From a virus: DNA of 64,000 nt. The notes below the pieces were generated by a model that ran no database searches, was not told the origin of the DNA, and saw nothing but the letters and a program-made list of their open reading frames with translations. Shown here piece after piece: positions 54,544 to 63,712 of this stretch (the stretch's first letter is position 1; the number at the start of each line of letters is the position of its first letter). The position numbers and the translations under genes were made by a program. The stretch lies in the IMG/VR virus record IMGVR_UViG_3300020580_000001, positions 1 to 64,000 of that record. One strand, 5' to 3'.

Positions 54544-55040
54544 GCAATCAATGGCCCATCATTTGGATCGATAACATGTGGAATACGTGGATCTGCGGGG
54601 ACGCGCTGACCATTCCTGATGATCTTTTCAGGATTCAGCGGCTCTAGCCCACTACGCGCGGACTTGGCATTATTTTTCGCTCTATCTTCCACATCGGCCG
54701 GTTTTTCATTAGCAAACACTAACCTATTTACAATGAAATCAGACTTCTTGTTATCTTCTAACCATGCCTTCCATATATCGATAGGCACATTATGAGTTAT
54801 CGCATATCCTCCGATAATCTGCGCTTGATCCTCGCGCCGTGTTTTTGGAGGAGTACCGAGACCATTTATCGTGACCGTCTCCGGACGTTGCTGTGCAACT
54901 TTGATTAGGCGCTTGCCGCCATCATCGTATTTCTCAACCATATCAAAAGTGCGAAGTATCAATGGAAAAGGAAGTCGCGACGCCACACTGACAGTTTGAT
55001 TTGATGAGGAAGCGATCGGAGGATTAATGCCTTGCGCCAT
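54540..55040 (-). CDS. capsid-adjacent structural protein (166 aa)
   Basis: LILRTFDMVEKYDDGGKRLI, AQIIGGYAITHNVPIDIWKA and WLEDNKKSDFIVNRLVFANE recur in proteins encoded right after DUF2184 capsids. Probably a virion or connector component; precise role unknown. Confidence 0.65.
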   Translation of the reverse strand: MAQGINPPIASSSNQTVSVASRLPFPLILRTFDMVEKYDDGGKRLIKVAQQRPETVTINGLGTPPKTRREDQAQIIGGYAITHNVPIDIWKAWLEDNKKSDFIVNRLVFANEKPADVEDRAKNNAKSARSGLEPLNPEKIIRNGQRVPADPRIPHVIDPNDGPLIA

Positions 55041-55042
55041 TA

Positions 55043-56134
55043 TTAGACCCCAACCATTTGGGCAATCGCAATCGGCATCTTGATCACGGCCCCCCAGGTT
55101 CCGGCAACAAGCTTTTGCTTGAAGCTGGAAGTCGCCCGAATCATCGGAGAAGCGCGCATTTTATCGGAGAATGCACAAAACCCAGTATCTTGCCCATCAA
55201 CCGAGTCTGCAATCAACTGTACAAGATTGCCGGCAAGGTTCCCTTGTGGATTCAATGTGGACTGTGCGCCGTATTGAACTGCGTCCTCGATTCTGATGTT
55301 CGGGAAATTATCCGCCATCAATTGCTTGGTAGTTACACCAAAGGAGTTCTCGGCGTTCATCGCCATTTTAGATACCGGCGACATTGCAAGAACCATCTTA
55401 GATTCTGCATTCACCAACCCGGCTGTTTGCGAGACGAGTTGCGTAATGAGAGTTAGAATATCGTTATAAACCTCATTCGGCGAAGCATTAGGCGCATTTG
55501 TCGTGGTCATCCATGCCGTGCCGCCATTTTGTTTTGCCGCCGGAGTCAATGCCGCCGACAGGCTTGGGTCATTCAACAGACCATAATTTCGCAAACCACT
55601 AATCCCGAAGAAATATGAGAAATTCAGAAACTTGTCGAGATTGTAGGCCGCCGCGCCATTGACCTCGGACACATAGTTTAACCGAGCGAGGCCGGCAACT
55701 TCAAGCTCGCGATCGCCGACTTCCATCATCGTTTGATAGATATAATTCTGGCGATATTCCCATTGCGTGTTAATACCAGCACGGCCATTTTCATTATAAT
55801 CGCCGTAGGTCGAAACCTCGCCCGTGACTTCCAGCATTTGGATTTGCCAAGTGCTATCGATCCACGTCCCACGCTTGGTTTCACCAAAAATCTGCGCCGC
55901 CTTATTGAGCGCGAATTTCACCCGGACGATCTCCGGATCGAAATACGTAGTCAAATAGGCCGGAACGGATGAGTTAGGCGTTGTGAATAATGCGGGCTGC
56001 GCATCCATCGCCATTTGGAAGTTATGTCGATATTCATCCGGCAAATAGGCTTTGACATCCGGCAGCACAATACCGCGCGCTTCATGCATCGCCGCATGAG
56101 AGCGCCATGCCTGCATTGATTCCTGAACGTTCAT
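55043..56134 (-). CDS. major capsid protein, DUF2184 family
   Basis: A 363-residue capsid protein: KAYLPDEYRHNFQMAMDAQP, VPAYLTTYFDPEIVRVKFAL, NKAAQIFGETKRGTWIDSTW, and YQTMMEVGDRELEVAGLARL. These features match the HK97-fold DUF2184 group. AAGGAGTCCTTTTAA precedes the ATG. Flanked upstream by a terminator. Confidence 0.9.
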   Translation of the reverse strand: MNVQESMQAWRSHAAMHEARGIVLPDVKAYLPDEYRHNFQMAMDAQPALFTTPNSSVPAYLTTYFDPEIVRVKFALNKAAQIFGETKRGTWIDSTWQIQMLEVTGEVSTYGDYNENGRAGINTQWEYRQNYIYQTMMEVGDRELEVAGLARLNYVSEVNGAAAYNLDKFLNFSYFFGISGLRNYGLLNDPSLSAALTPAAKQNGGTAWMTTTNAPNASPNEVYNDILTLITQLVSQTAGLVNAESKMVLAMSPVSKMAMNAENSFGVTTKQLMADNFPNIRIEDAVQYGAQSTLNPQGNLAGNLVQLIADSVDGQDTGFCAFSDKMRASPMIRATSSFKQKLVAGTWGAVIKMPIAIAQMVGV

Positions 56135-56154
56135 TTAAAAGGACTCCTTAACAA

Positions 56155-56177
56155 TAAAAAACCCCGCTATTGCGGGG
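56155..56177 (-). terminator. intrinsic terminator between decoration and capsid genes
   Basis: On the minus strand CCCCGC-AATA-GCGGGG followed by TTTTTTT-like run (56161-56155). It would lower read-through from protease and decoration genes, unless the capsid gene has its own promoter nearby. Confidence 0.8.
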
Positions 56178-56204
56178 CCGCTTCCACGTTGCTTATATAA
56201 TTAT

Positions 56205-57143
56205 TTATCCGAGTGTGTGAGTTGACATTTTAATCAACCCGCCCGCTGGGCCTTGTGAGCGCGCACGCCATTTCGTCTGATATGACAGCGCAGCCGTAAT
56301 AGTTGTCGAGGAGACAACAGTGTTATTGCTGACGATATATGTCCCGAGACCGCCGGTACCAGTGCCTAGCGCGGAGATATAAGTGCCGGCAACAACACTT
56401 GCGCCTGAAAGCACGTCGCCGGCGCCGAACAGCCCGACAAGTGCGGAAGCCGCCGTGAATGTGCCATAGGTTTCGGAAATCGTCGTTGACGCCACGACCT
56501 GGTCGGGGATCGATACCGAATATGTACCGATGCCGCCTGCCGTTCCGGTGAGCTGCGCAACGACCATCGTGCCGGTGGCAACTGCCGTTCCAGAGAGCGT
56601 ACCGCCCGGAACAACTACGCCGGAACCTACTGCCGTAATCGTCATCACATTGCCGGCAATAGAGCCAGTAAATGATCCGGTCGACGCCGCTATCGAGCCG
56701 GTAGCACTTGCCGTTGCGCCGGCCGCGGCCGCCGCAAATGATATTCTGCCATCGGCATAATTCGCATAGGCGAACTGATCATAAAGAGCTTCGGTCGTCC
56801 CATCGTTTTTGACCCAAACATCACCGCCGCTTATTAAGGTGACGCCAAACCCAGGGGGGATCAAGAAACTAGTTTCTGCGAGATAAATCGTGAGAAGGCC
56901 TTGCTGTTCACGATGGACGAACCCTGCTGGCTGACCATTGCCAAAGTTATTGACAATCATCGGAGTTTCGTTTGGATCTAGTGGCGATGGCTGAAGCCAG
57001 GCAAACCTGCCAATGGTAAGGCCGGCCGCCCCGGTTACGAGTCCACCTGGACCAGCCGGAACAAACATCCGAACATTAGAGCTTGCCCAATCACCCGGGA
57101 CAGCCGGTGCCGGAACAGTTGCAACAGAAGTTTGGAAAGGCAT
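56205..57143 (-). CDS. capsid decoration/cement protein with repeat modules (312 aa)
   Basis: N-terminal 130 residues (NVRMFVPAGPGGLVTGAAGL, TIGRFAWLQPSPLDPNETPM, FVHREQQGLLTIYLAETSFL) match a gp24-like structural cement protein. Between 135 and 290 two related Gly/Thr-rich repeats follow (GTAGGIGTYSVS and GTGTGGLGTYIVS, both leading to STTI). These may be exposed display modules. Confidence 0.75.
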   Translation of the reverse strand: MPFQTSVATVPAPAVPGDWASSNVRMFVPAGPGGLVTGAAGLTIGRFAWLQPSPLDPNETPMIVNNFGNGQPAGFVHREQQGLLTIYLAETSFLIPPGFGVTLISGGDVWVKNDGTTEALYDQFAYANYADGRISFAAAAAGATASATGSIAASTGSFTGSIAGNVMTITAVGSGVVVPGGTLSGTAVATGTMVVAQLTGTAGGIGTYSVSIPDQVVASTTISETYGTFTAASALVGLFGAGDVLSGASVVAGTYISALGTGTGGLGTYIVSNNTVVSSTTITAALSYQTKWRARSQGPAGGLIKMSTHTLG

Positions 57144-57210
57144 AATACTTGATCTCCTTTAGCAATTATGCTAGTGTTTTTAGAGAGATTGATACAGATG
57201 GGAAACGCGA

Positions 57211-57483
57211 ATGAACCGGGCTGATCATAAACATATCGCAGATATGCTGAAGCATATCTTAGACAAGAAATTGAAGAATCTTACTGTCTCAGATAAGAAA
57301 TGGCTTGATGCTGCATCGAACGCCATGGTTGCACTTATGAATGAAGATGCCGAATCGGCAATTACCATTCTCAGTTCAATTGGAGAACATGAGGCTGCCG
57401 ATTTTATTAGAATGAATGGATGTAACATCGCAAAGTTCATGGCTAATAGCCGTTCATTTCGCAATGTAACATCAAGCCATTGA
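57211..57483 (+). CDS. plus-strand moron protein (90 aa)
   Basis: A plus-strand frame filling a 340-bp gap. Helical: DHKHIADMLKHILDKKLKNL, KWLDAASNAMVALMNEDAES, ITILSSIGEHEAADFIR. It resembles short helical repeat-type proteins. No clear promoter. Convergent with the protease gene (stops 1 bp apart). Confidence 0.55.
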   Translation: MNRADHKHIADMLKHILDKKLKNLTVSDKKWLDAASNAMVALMNEDAESAITILSSIGEHEAADFIRMNGCNIAKFMANSRSFRNVTSSH

Positions 57484-58995
57484 TTACATTATTCGAATGC
57501 GAGCTGCATCTGGGAACATTTCGGAAAAGCTCTTTACCCCTGCAGCATCCATAGCAACCCTCGGCTTTGACTTAGGATCGGATGCTTTCGGCTGCATTTC
57601 CAAGATAGTTTTGAGCGCGATAAGCTCATTGATGCCTTCGGTTTTGATCCCCATGGCGTCAAGAGCGGTGCGGTAAACTTCATCCGCGCTATCATGCGCC
57701 ATCGCGAGGTCGCCAACATAGGGGCGAACCGCGCGCTCGGCATCGCGAATATCTTTCTGTGTTTTGATTGCTGACGCCGTTGCTGCTCTCACAGCCGATG
57801 CAATTGCCGCATCCATTGCCGGCTTTGTCACAAGATCGTCAGGCTCGCCATCCTTGGCGCCTTTCTTTTTGTCCTTGGCCTTACCCTTTGGTTCTTGCTC
57901 TTCCTCGTCCTTATCGTCTCCCTTGTCATCATCAAGATCAGCATCTTTTGCGGACTTCTTTTTGTCCTTAGCCTTTTTCTTGTCGTCCTCGTCCTCGTCG
58001 TCCCACTCGTCCTCGCCCTTGGCCTTATCTTTGTCCTTATCTGGCCATTCGTCCTCGGCAATGCTAAGCGCATCGATCGAATCGAGAAGTGAGCCGGCGT
58101 CATCTAGGGACGCATCCTGAGCGAGCTTTCCTTTAGTCCGCTCTGTCAGCGCCGTAATGATGCTCGGCTTGCTGTCCTTGAAATTGTCTTTAGTGATCTT
58201 TGCAAGAATTGGCGTAAGATCAATCTTTGCATCCTGTGCCAGCTTTGGCCGCAGATAAACAAGCAACGCGCCTTGGGCCACTGCGGCCTTGCGGCTCAAT
58301 ACGGTCTTTGACATGATTATTTCTCCATTGGAATCGCCGACAACGACATCGGGACCGGCGCGCCCCTCAGCAACCAACGCAACATGGTTGGCTTGAATTT
58401 CTCGCATAACGCCATCATAAGCCTGCCCTTGATAAACACCGGGCGTCATATCGGCTTTATAGCGATAGCCACATGACAGCTCTTGCTTCGAGCCATCTTC
58501 GATTGCATCAATGGCCTTGCCGGGCCACACAACCAGCTCGGCTTTTAAAAATGGCGCATCGAATACCGGATTATAAACGGCACCGACAACCGTATTATAA
58601 GCATGATCTTCGGCATCTACCGGGCGATGCTGGAATAACAGCGGCTTGCCATCGAATGTGTCGACAGCCTTTTTTAATTCCTCCGGATCGCGGAGCAGAT
58701 GATAGATTCGATCGCCATCGAGACCGAGCTCTTTCCAGTCCGGGATTTCACGGCCGAGGTATGGATTAACCGTGGCTTTAGAGATATTGCTTTCGGCAAT
58801 GTGGAGATGGCCATCCTGGTCGACGGTGCGAACGGATGCCTTGTCTAGCGCTAGAGCGTCATCTCCCGTGTATCCATTAGCATGCGCTGCCGCGGCCTGC
58901 TTCTCAGCATCCGCGCGATCAGCATAGCATTTGCCGGAATCGCCCCATTGCCAACCATCACTACCACTCGGGAGTTTGCATTGTTTGATGGGCAT
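57484..58995 (-). CDS. DUF2213 prohead protease fused to a scaffold-like acidic domain
   Basis: The N-terminal ~40 residues (CKLPSGSDGWQWGDSGKCYA) are a DUF-type Cys/Gly region. Residues 60-240 match DUF2213 (VNPYLGREIPDWKELGLDGD, DGKPLLFQHRPVDAEDHAYN, KQELSCGYRYKADMTPGVYQ). From ~310 to 400 a highly charged Lys/Asp/Glu tract follows, then a helical domain. Protease plus internal scaffold in one chain is usual for this family. Confidence 0.85.
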   Translation of the reverse strand: MPIKQCKLPSGSDGWQWGDSGKCYADRADAEKQAAAAHANGYTGDDALALDKASVRTVDQDGHLHIAESNISKATVNPYLGREIPDWKELGLDGDRIYHLLRDPEELKKAVDTFDGKPLLFQHRPVDAEDHAYNTVVGAVYNPVFDAPFLKAELVVWPGKAIDAIEDGSKQELSCGYRYKADMTPGVYQGQAYDGVMREIQANHVALVAEGRAGPDVVVGDSNGEIIMSKTVLSRKAAVAQGALLVYLRPKLAQDAKIDLTPILAKITKDNFKDSKPSIITALTERTKGKLAQDASLDDAGSLLDSIDALSIAEDEWPDKDKDKAKGEDEWDDEDEDDKKKAKDKKKSAKDADLDDDKGDDKDEEEQEPKGKAKDKKKGAKDGEPDDLVTKPAMDAAIASAVRAATASAIKTQKDIRDAERAVRPYVGDLAMAHDSADEVYRTALDAMGIKTEGINELIALKTILEMQPKASDPKSKPRVAMDAAGVKSFSEMFPDAARIRIM

Positions 58996-59001
58996 AATTG
59001 C

Positions 59002-59769
59002 TTAATCCGACCCAATAACAACCAATGGAACGCATCGGCAATTCGGCAGCGCCCCCGCGTGCCCTGTCATATTATCCAGCGTAGGCGGATTATCCCATCG
59101 CACGAATTTGCCTTCCATTTTCTTGTGAGAAGGCCGTACATCGCTATCCCGCACGGTCGCCCAGGTATACCCCTCGGAGCCAACAAACTGCGCCCTTGCC
59201 TGCGTGAGCGCGGTTGCGGTACGGCCTACCTCAGTCCTCGCGATCAGCGTTGCCCGACTTTTGCTAACTTCGCCAGTTCGCATGATCTCGGCGGCGATGT
59301 CCTTTGCTCGCGTGCCTTGCTGGATGCCCTCTATAGTGAGCTCATGCACCCGCTGCGCGGCATCCAATGGCAGGCTTTTGATTAAATGAACCTGCTCTTG
59401 AAGAAGCTGCTGCATTGTGGCACCGATAGGAGCATATTCGATTTCCTGATGCAGCGCGCGGCCCATCTGAGCCGATACCTCACGCCACGTTTGCTTATCG
59501 CGAGCCGCGACTTCCGTGATCATCCGATTCGCAACCGCGCGCGCCCAAGGCTCGATTAGCTGCGCATAGCGATCAAGCGCCGCATGCATTTGAATCCATC
59601 CGTCACTTGTCGATGGATCAAAGCCGCGAACAATGTCTCCGATATGCGAGGCTATTTTGCGAAGCCGGATTGCAAATTGTGTTTCCGCTTTCCGCGCCCG
59701 CATAAACGCGGCCTTTAATGGCGGGATATCACGGCGACGTTTATTGAACCCAGTATTGTGAACGTTCAT
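59002..59769 (-). CDS. MuF-like head morphogenesis protein
   Basis: A 255-residue MuF domain protein: IEGIQQGTRAKDIAAEIMRT, SRATLIARTEVGRTATALTQ, and the C-terminal WATVRDSDVRPSHKKMEGKF ... CRCVPLVVI with the 'R..Rp.H..m.Gk' and final CRC signature. Minor head protein near the portal. Confidence 0.88.
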   Translation of the reverse strand: MNVHNTGFNKRRRDIPPLKAAFMRARKAETQFAIRLRKIASHIGDIVRGFDPSTSDGWIQMHAALDRYAQLIEPWARAVANRMITEVAARDKQTWREVSAQMGRALHQEIEYAPIGATMQQLLQEQVHLIKSLPLDAAQRVHELTIEGIQQGTRAKDIAAEIMRTGEVSKSRATLIARTEVGRTATALTQARAQFVGSEGYTWATVRDSDVRPSHKKMEGKFVRWDNPPTLDNMTGHAGALPNCRCVPLVVIGSD

Positions 59770-60239
59770 TAAGCCTGCGTATAATTAATAACAAGCATTC
59801 CGGCACCAACTGCGGTTGGTGTGGTACTTTGCGCAATCCTGATAAATACATTAGGTGTTCCGACCGGCATGGCAAGCAGTGCAGCAGCCGCAGCATTTAC
59901 CAATGTCAATTGAACAATTCCAATTGAGGCTATAGAAGTAGCAGCCACATATTGCGCACCACCTTGCGCGCTGCCAATAGAGATGTTAGCGGTTGTTCCG
60001 GTATATGCCGTAGTCGTATAAACGGCGATCGACTCAATCGTAGCGCCGGCCGGAACCGACATAGTAAAATCCGTATTGGTCACGGCCGTAACCGGCAGAC
60101 TCAATCTCTGGATAAAATCAGTCTTCCCGGCAATGCCGCTAGCCGAATCTATTAGACCGCCACCATCAACGCCAATACTAGCAAATACCGGATTTGTCAC
60201 ATTGCCGAGGTTCGGATCCCATATCGTATTCATAATCAT
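59769..60239 (-). CDS. hypothetical structural protein (156 aa)
   Basis: ATG 60239 or 60233. Beta-rich sandwich-like sequence: FIQRLSLPVTAVTNTDFTMS, VPAGATIESIAVYTTTAYTG, PNVFIRIAQSTTPTAVGAGM. Such proteins are found beside portals as head decoration or fibre-like components. Shares a base with the MuF start. Confidence 0.6.
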   Translation of the reverse strand: MIMNTIWDPNLGNVTNPVFASIGVDGGGLIDSASGIAGKTDFIQRLSLPVTAVTNTDFTMSVPAGATIESIAVYTTTAYTGTTANISIGSAQGGAQYVAATSIASIGIVQLTLVNAAAAALLAMPVGTPNVFIRIAQSTTPTAVGAGMLVINYTQA

Positions 60240-60252
60240 TATATTTTATTCC

Positions 60253-60492
60253 TTATTTAGAAACCACGACTTCGCCGGTTCCGATTACCCAAAGATGACT
60301 TACAGTGGCAGTTGAATATGGGCCAAAATCAGGATTGATGCGAAATCCGAATGTTGGCGACAAGCCAGGCTTAACATCGGCAATCGCGAATAGGTTGTTA
60401 GCCTCGCCTGATTCAACCGCAAGAAATGGCCCAGCCCCCAAATCAGTCCAATCGGTTATCGCTGCCTGAACGAGCGTTGTCGCAACAGCCAT
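60253..60492 (-). CDS. small structural protein (79 aa)
   Basis: MAVATTLVQAAITDWTDLGA then a beta-rich end (YSTATVSHLWVIGTGEVVVS). Follows the portal with 2 bp between. Probably virion-associated. No family recognised. Confidence 0.55.
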   Translation of the reverse strand: MAVATTLVQAAITDWTDLGAGPFLAVESGEANNLFAIADVKPGLSPTFGFRINPDFGPYSTATVSHLWVIGTGEVVVSK

Positions 60493-60494
60493 GT

Positions 60495-62255
60495 TTAATC
60501 CTCACCACCATTGCCGGCTGATTTATTTACATTAGCTTCAAGATTGCCGCTTCCACTACCTGGTGGCTTCATCTTGAGTTCCGCCTCTGCTTGCATCATA
60601 TCCATTTCGCTTGGCGGCGGAGGTTCTGCCTCGGCCTCCTCGATATCCTCGGGCGTGATAGTCGTAAAAATACCAGACTCCTTCGAGGATTCAAGAAGCT
60701 CCTTCAAGCCCTGAGCATGACTGATCAAACCGGCCGTAAACGCCTCGACTACCGCCGTAGTCGCCTTAGCCCCATATTCAACCTTCTTATCCGGAGCGCC
60801 CGGCTCATCACTCAAGTTCAGCCCGGCATAAGGCGTGTCTGGATCGCCCGCAACCCGCTGGCGTGCCTCCGATGGCGCTATAACCCCAGTAGCAATATGA
60901 ACCTGATCTGTCTCCGCCTCAATCTTTTGCTTCTCGGCAAGAGCCTTCTCGTCGAGTGACCAAAGCGGCTCATATTCAAAGGTGATATCTGGATCTACCG
61001 AGCCGAATTCATTGAGTTGTATAAACCCTAGAACTGTTGTTATTTTCGATGAGAATAGCAATTCCTGATAGGAATGAATCCAGTCATAGAACGATCTGAT
61101 TTCGTCTTCCGATGACGCATTAAGCCCGGATGGCGTGATGCCTGTATATTTAATTAATGGAAGTCCACTAGTACTGCATATATGCTCTTGTGACTGGGCC
61201 TGCAAATGATCAAGCGTACCTAACGGCGTCGAGACGTTAAAGAACTCTTCACCGTCTACGCCGGCCTGATTGTTTAGAACCATCAAGCCTTTGTTATCAC
61301 GCAAATTGTTAAATAGTTGGACTCGCCTATGTAGGCTAGTTGCAGAGTCCGGATTGGCATTCAATTGATCCGTAAGATTGGTTGTTATACCACTCACAGA
61401 AAACGAATGAATAAGATCCTCTACGCTTCGTTTGGTTCTAAGCCAACTCTCGACTGTCGGCATTACCATTTGCGATAGAGAGAGACCGCCAAATGAATAA
61501 GCTGGCTTGAGAAGATCAGGAACCTCGCGGCCAATAAATGTTAATAACCTAGATTTGTGAATTTCCTTCCCCATAACGAACCATGAGGCGGGATTATACC
61601 AATCGTCGCTTAGCGGGTCCTGGGCATTGTAATTCATCGGATAGCACCAGACCGCCTCGACAGCCTTAAACCCTTTCAGCCCTCCTTTGCCTACTTTCGC
61701 CGCGCTAACCTTATCGTGCCCATCTCCGATCGGTGTCTTAAGCTCATCAGGATCATCGGTTGTCCCAAGATCGATATATATATGCCCGCGGCCAAATTCA
61801 CCATCCGCCTGGGCCGCCTCACGAAAGATATCCCGAATGCGAAATTTCTTGAATGCTGCTTCTATCTTTGATATTTTATCGGTTTTGTCCGCATCTCCGA
61901 CGGCTTGAAAGCGAATCCACTTCCGCGTCATCTCCGTTGCGATGGTTTCGGAAATACGGCGATATTCAGGACGCTGGGCAAGCAGCGCTAGTTCCGGATA
62001 TCCGATAAAATGATCGGCACCTCCGGCATACATCGATGTCGTTAAAGCCGATCCAGCCCACGACATGGAGCCAGACAAGGCATCGTCCATCGCCATGCCG
62101 CGACCAGATGGCGCTACACCAGGAGGATGCTCCGGCACAGTAAATGGTTGAATTGATCTTCGTTGCGGCCCAGACGAAAATGCAAGAACTGAATCACTAA
62201 TAACAGCGGTTTGTACCGGTAGACTTTTGCGCCGGCTAGTTACAGCTCCTTTCAT
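60495..62255 (-). CDS. portal protein, DUF1073 family
   Basis: A 586-residue portal: IGYPELALLAQRPEYRRISE, TIATEMTRKWIRFQA, GRGHIYIDLGTTDDPDELKT, CYPMNYNAQDPLSDDWYNPA, SGLPLIKYTGITPSGLNASS, EDEIRSFYDWIHSYQELLFS. These are characteristic of DUF1073 portals. The C-terminal tail is Glu/Pro and Gly/Asn-rich. Confidence 0.9.
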   Translation of the reverse strand: MKGAVTSRRKSLPVQTAVISDSVLAFSSGPQRRSIQPFTVPEHPPGVAPSGRGMAMDDALSGSMSWAGSALTTSMYAGGADHFIGYPELALLAQRPEYRRISETIATEMTRKWIRFQAVGDADKTDKISKIEAAFKKFRIRDIFREAAQADGEFGRGHIYIDLGTTDDPDELKTPIGDGHDKVSAAKVGKGGLKGFKAVEAVWCYPMNYNAQDPLSDDWYNPASWFVMGKEIHKSRLLTFIGREVPDLLKPAYSFGGLSLSQMVMPTVESWLRTKRSVEDLIHSFSVSGITTNLTDQLNANPDSATSLHRRVQLFNNLRDNKGLMVLNNQAGVDGEEFFNVSTPLGTLDHLQAQSQEHICSTSGLPLIKYTGITPSGLNASSEDEIRSFYDWIHSYQELLFSSKITTVLGFIQLNEFGSVDPDITFEYEPLWSLDEKALAEKQKIEAETDQVHIATGVIAPSEARQRVAGDPDTPYAGLNLSDEPGAPDKKVEYGAKATTAVVEAFTAGLISHAQGLKELLESSKESGIFTTITPEDIEEAEAEPPPPSEMDMMQAEAELKMKPPGSGSGNLEANVNKSAGNGGED

Positions 62256-62264
62256 TACCCCGGC

Positions 62265-62480
62265 CTATCTTTTGAGCTTTTTCCACACAATAAAAAAGCA
62301 TACCGAAAAGGTAGCGACGGCGACAGCGATAAGCCAAGGAAACAGTCTTTCCTCGTTGCCTGGGAAAAAGAATATGACGACTAATCCCGCAATCCAGAAA
62401 GCCAAGCCAAGAACGAAGGGCCAGGCGCGCAGAGGCAAGCCAAAAATTCTTACCACCTTCGGCCACTCATAGCCGACCAC
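62265..62480 (-). CDS. two-span membrane protein (71 aa), GTG start
   Basis: GTG 62480 lies inside the terminase end. Two hydrophobic stretches (WPFVLGLAFWIAGLVVIFFF and PWLIAVAVATFSVCFFIVW) with a charged loop NEER. A membrane protein between terminase and portal is atypical; possibly a moron. Confidence 0.55.
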   Translation of the reverse strand: MVGYEWPKVVRIFGLPLRAWPFVLGLAFWIAGLVVIFFFPGNEERLFPWLIAVAVATFSVCFFIVWKKLKR

Positions 62481-63712
62481 CGTAGCACATCATCACTAAT
62501 CACGATCGGACGCGATGCATGTGCTTTATGCTGCACGGCAAGCGCCAATGCACACACACAGTCGTCGTGGAATCCCTCAGGAGCCGTATAGCGACAACCT
62601 GTCCGAGTATATTCATACTCGAAATTTTCCAATTCCATCCGAATCGGGCCGTCCGGAAATGTTACTTCCCGTTTTTGAATTGCAACAGCAAGGCCTTCCA
62701 TTAGCTTTTGCTTGGAGGCGGAATTAAAGTTATACCCTTCAAATCTTGTGCCTGGGCGTTTTTGCAGCATCTCAACAATTGGGTCGCCGACTCCGGTCGA
62801 ATCAACAAGTGCTGGCGTTGATCCGGTTGCGGCGATGATTTGCTCCATAGTGTTGTCCCATGGTCCTTGAAATCTATGGAAACGACACACACGCCCATAT
62901 TCATCAAGAGCAATCCCCACGGTCCAATCGATATGCTTCGCAAGATCCCAGCCCCAAACTACCGGATTCGTCAGTGCCAATGGTTCGAGACATCTCGCTA
63001 TCGCCGCAAGCCCGAATGGGTTGCCGCCGTCGTCCGAAGGTTCGGCAAGATATAGTTCACGAAATACCGCATCCGGGAGAATGCGGCGCGCGTCCTCGAC
63101 CTCTTCATCGGCGAGCACACCCGCATCAACCGCATCAGCCGCGATCAGCTTATGATAACTCAGCCCCGCCTCACCAGCCTCGGCACGTCGACAAAGCGCA
63201 TAAAACCAGTTCTTGCGGCCCTTGACATTGCCTATAATGCGAGCCGGACCTCGCGTCGCGGTAAGCGTCGAGCGCAGCGCATGCCAGGCCTCCTCGCGCA
63301 TACGAGAGGCTTCATCAATGACAGCCGCAAAAACGTCCTCGCCATAAAGCCCGTCTGGTTTTTCGCCAGACTTGAAAGTGATAATAGCCCCATTCATCAA
63401 TACTATAGATGGAGGGACTTCAACACTTGTATAAAGATCTCTTGGGATTGCCAATTTCATACGCCGAAAGGCAATTTGTGCCTGCCCGAACACGGGCGCA
63501 ATCCACCAATAGTTCTGACCAGATTTCCCCTTCAATGCCTGCTCGAACAGCCATGCTATACAGCCGACGGTTTTGCCTGTCTTGGTCGACGCCTCCGTTA
63601 ATGAATAACGGGCCGGGCTCCCAAGCGCGTCCACCGGCTGAAATATAGCAGCAAATTGTTTTCCATAAAGCGGCGGCCGCTCATAATGCCACGAATCACC
63701 CTTGCTCTGCAT
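62450..63712 (-). CDS. terL: terminase large subunit
   Basis: A 420-residue TerL. ATPase: Walker A ASTKTGKT (41-48), Walker B VFAAVIDEA (127-135) with catalytic Glu134. Nuclease: Asp256 (GWDLAKHIDWTVGIAL), Asp304/Asp310 (DSTGVGDPIVE) and HDD (382-384, HDDCVCALALA). It packages DNA into heads with TerS. It overlaps the small-subunit gene by 17 bp. Confidence 0.93.
   Translation of the reverse strand: MQSKGDSWHYERPPLYGKQFAAIFQPVDALGSPARYSLTEASTKTGKTVGCIAWLFEQALKGKSGQNYWWIAPVFGQAQIAFRRMKLAIPRDLYTSVEVPPSIVLMNGAIITFKSGEKPDGLYGEDVFAAVIDEASRMREEAWHALRSTLTATRGPARIIGNVKGRKNWFYALCRRAEAGEAGLSYHKLIAADAVDAGVLADEEVEDARRILPDAVFRELYLAEPSDDGGNPFGLAAIARCLEPLALTNPVVWGWDLAKHIDWTVGIALDEYGRVCRFHRFQGPWDNTMEQIIAATGSTPALVDSTGVGDPIVEMLQKRPGTRFEGYNFNSASKQKLMEGLAVAIQKREVTFPDGPIRMELENFEYEYTRTGCRYTAPEGFHDDCVCALALAVQHKAHASRPIVISDDVLRWSAMSGRRW

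Noticed and set aside
57764-58120. Ser/Leu-rich plus-strand frame of 118 codons
   Set aside because: Antisense of the Lys/Asp-rich scaffold tract; composition is an artefact.
62236-62466. 76-codon minus-strand frame overlapping the terminase-adjacent membrane gene
   Set aside because: Shadow of the 62265-62480 frame, which has clear membrane spans.
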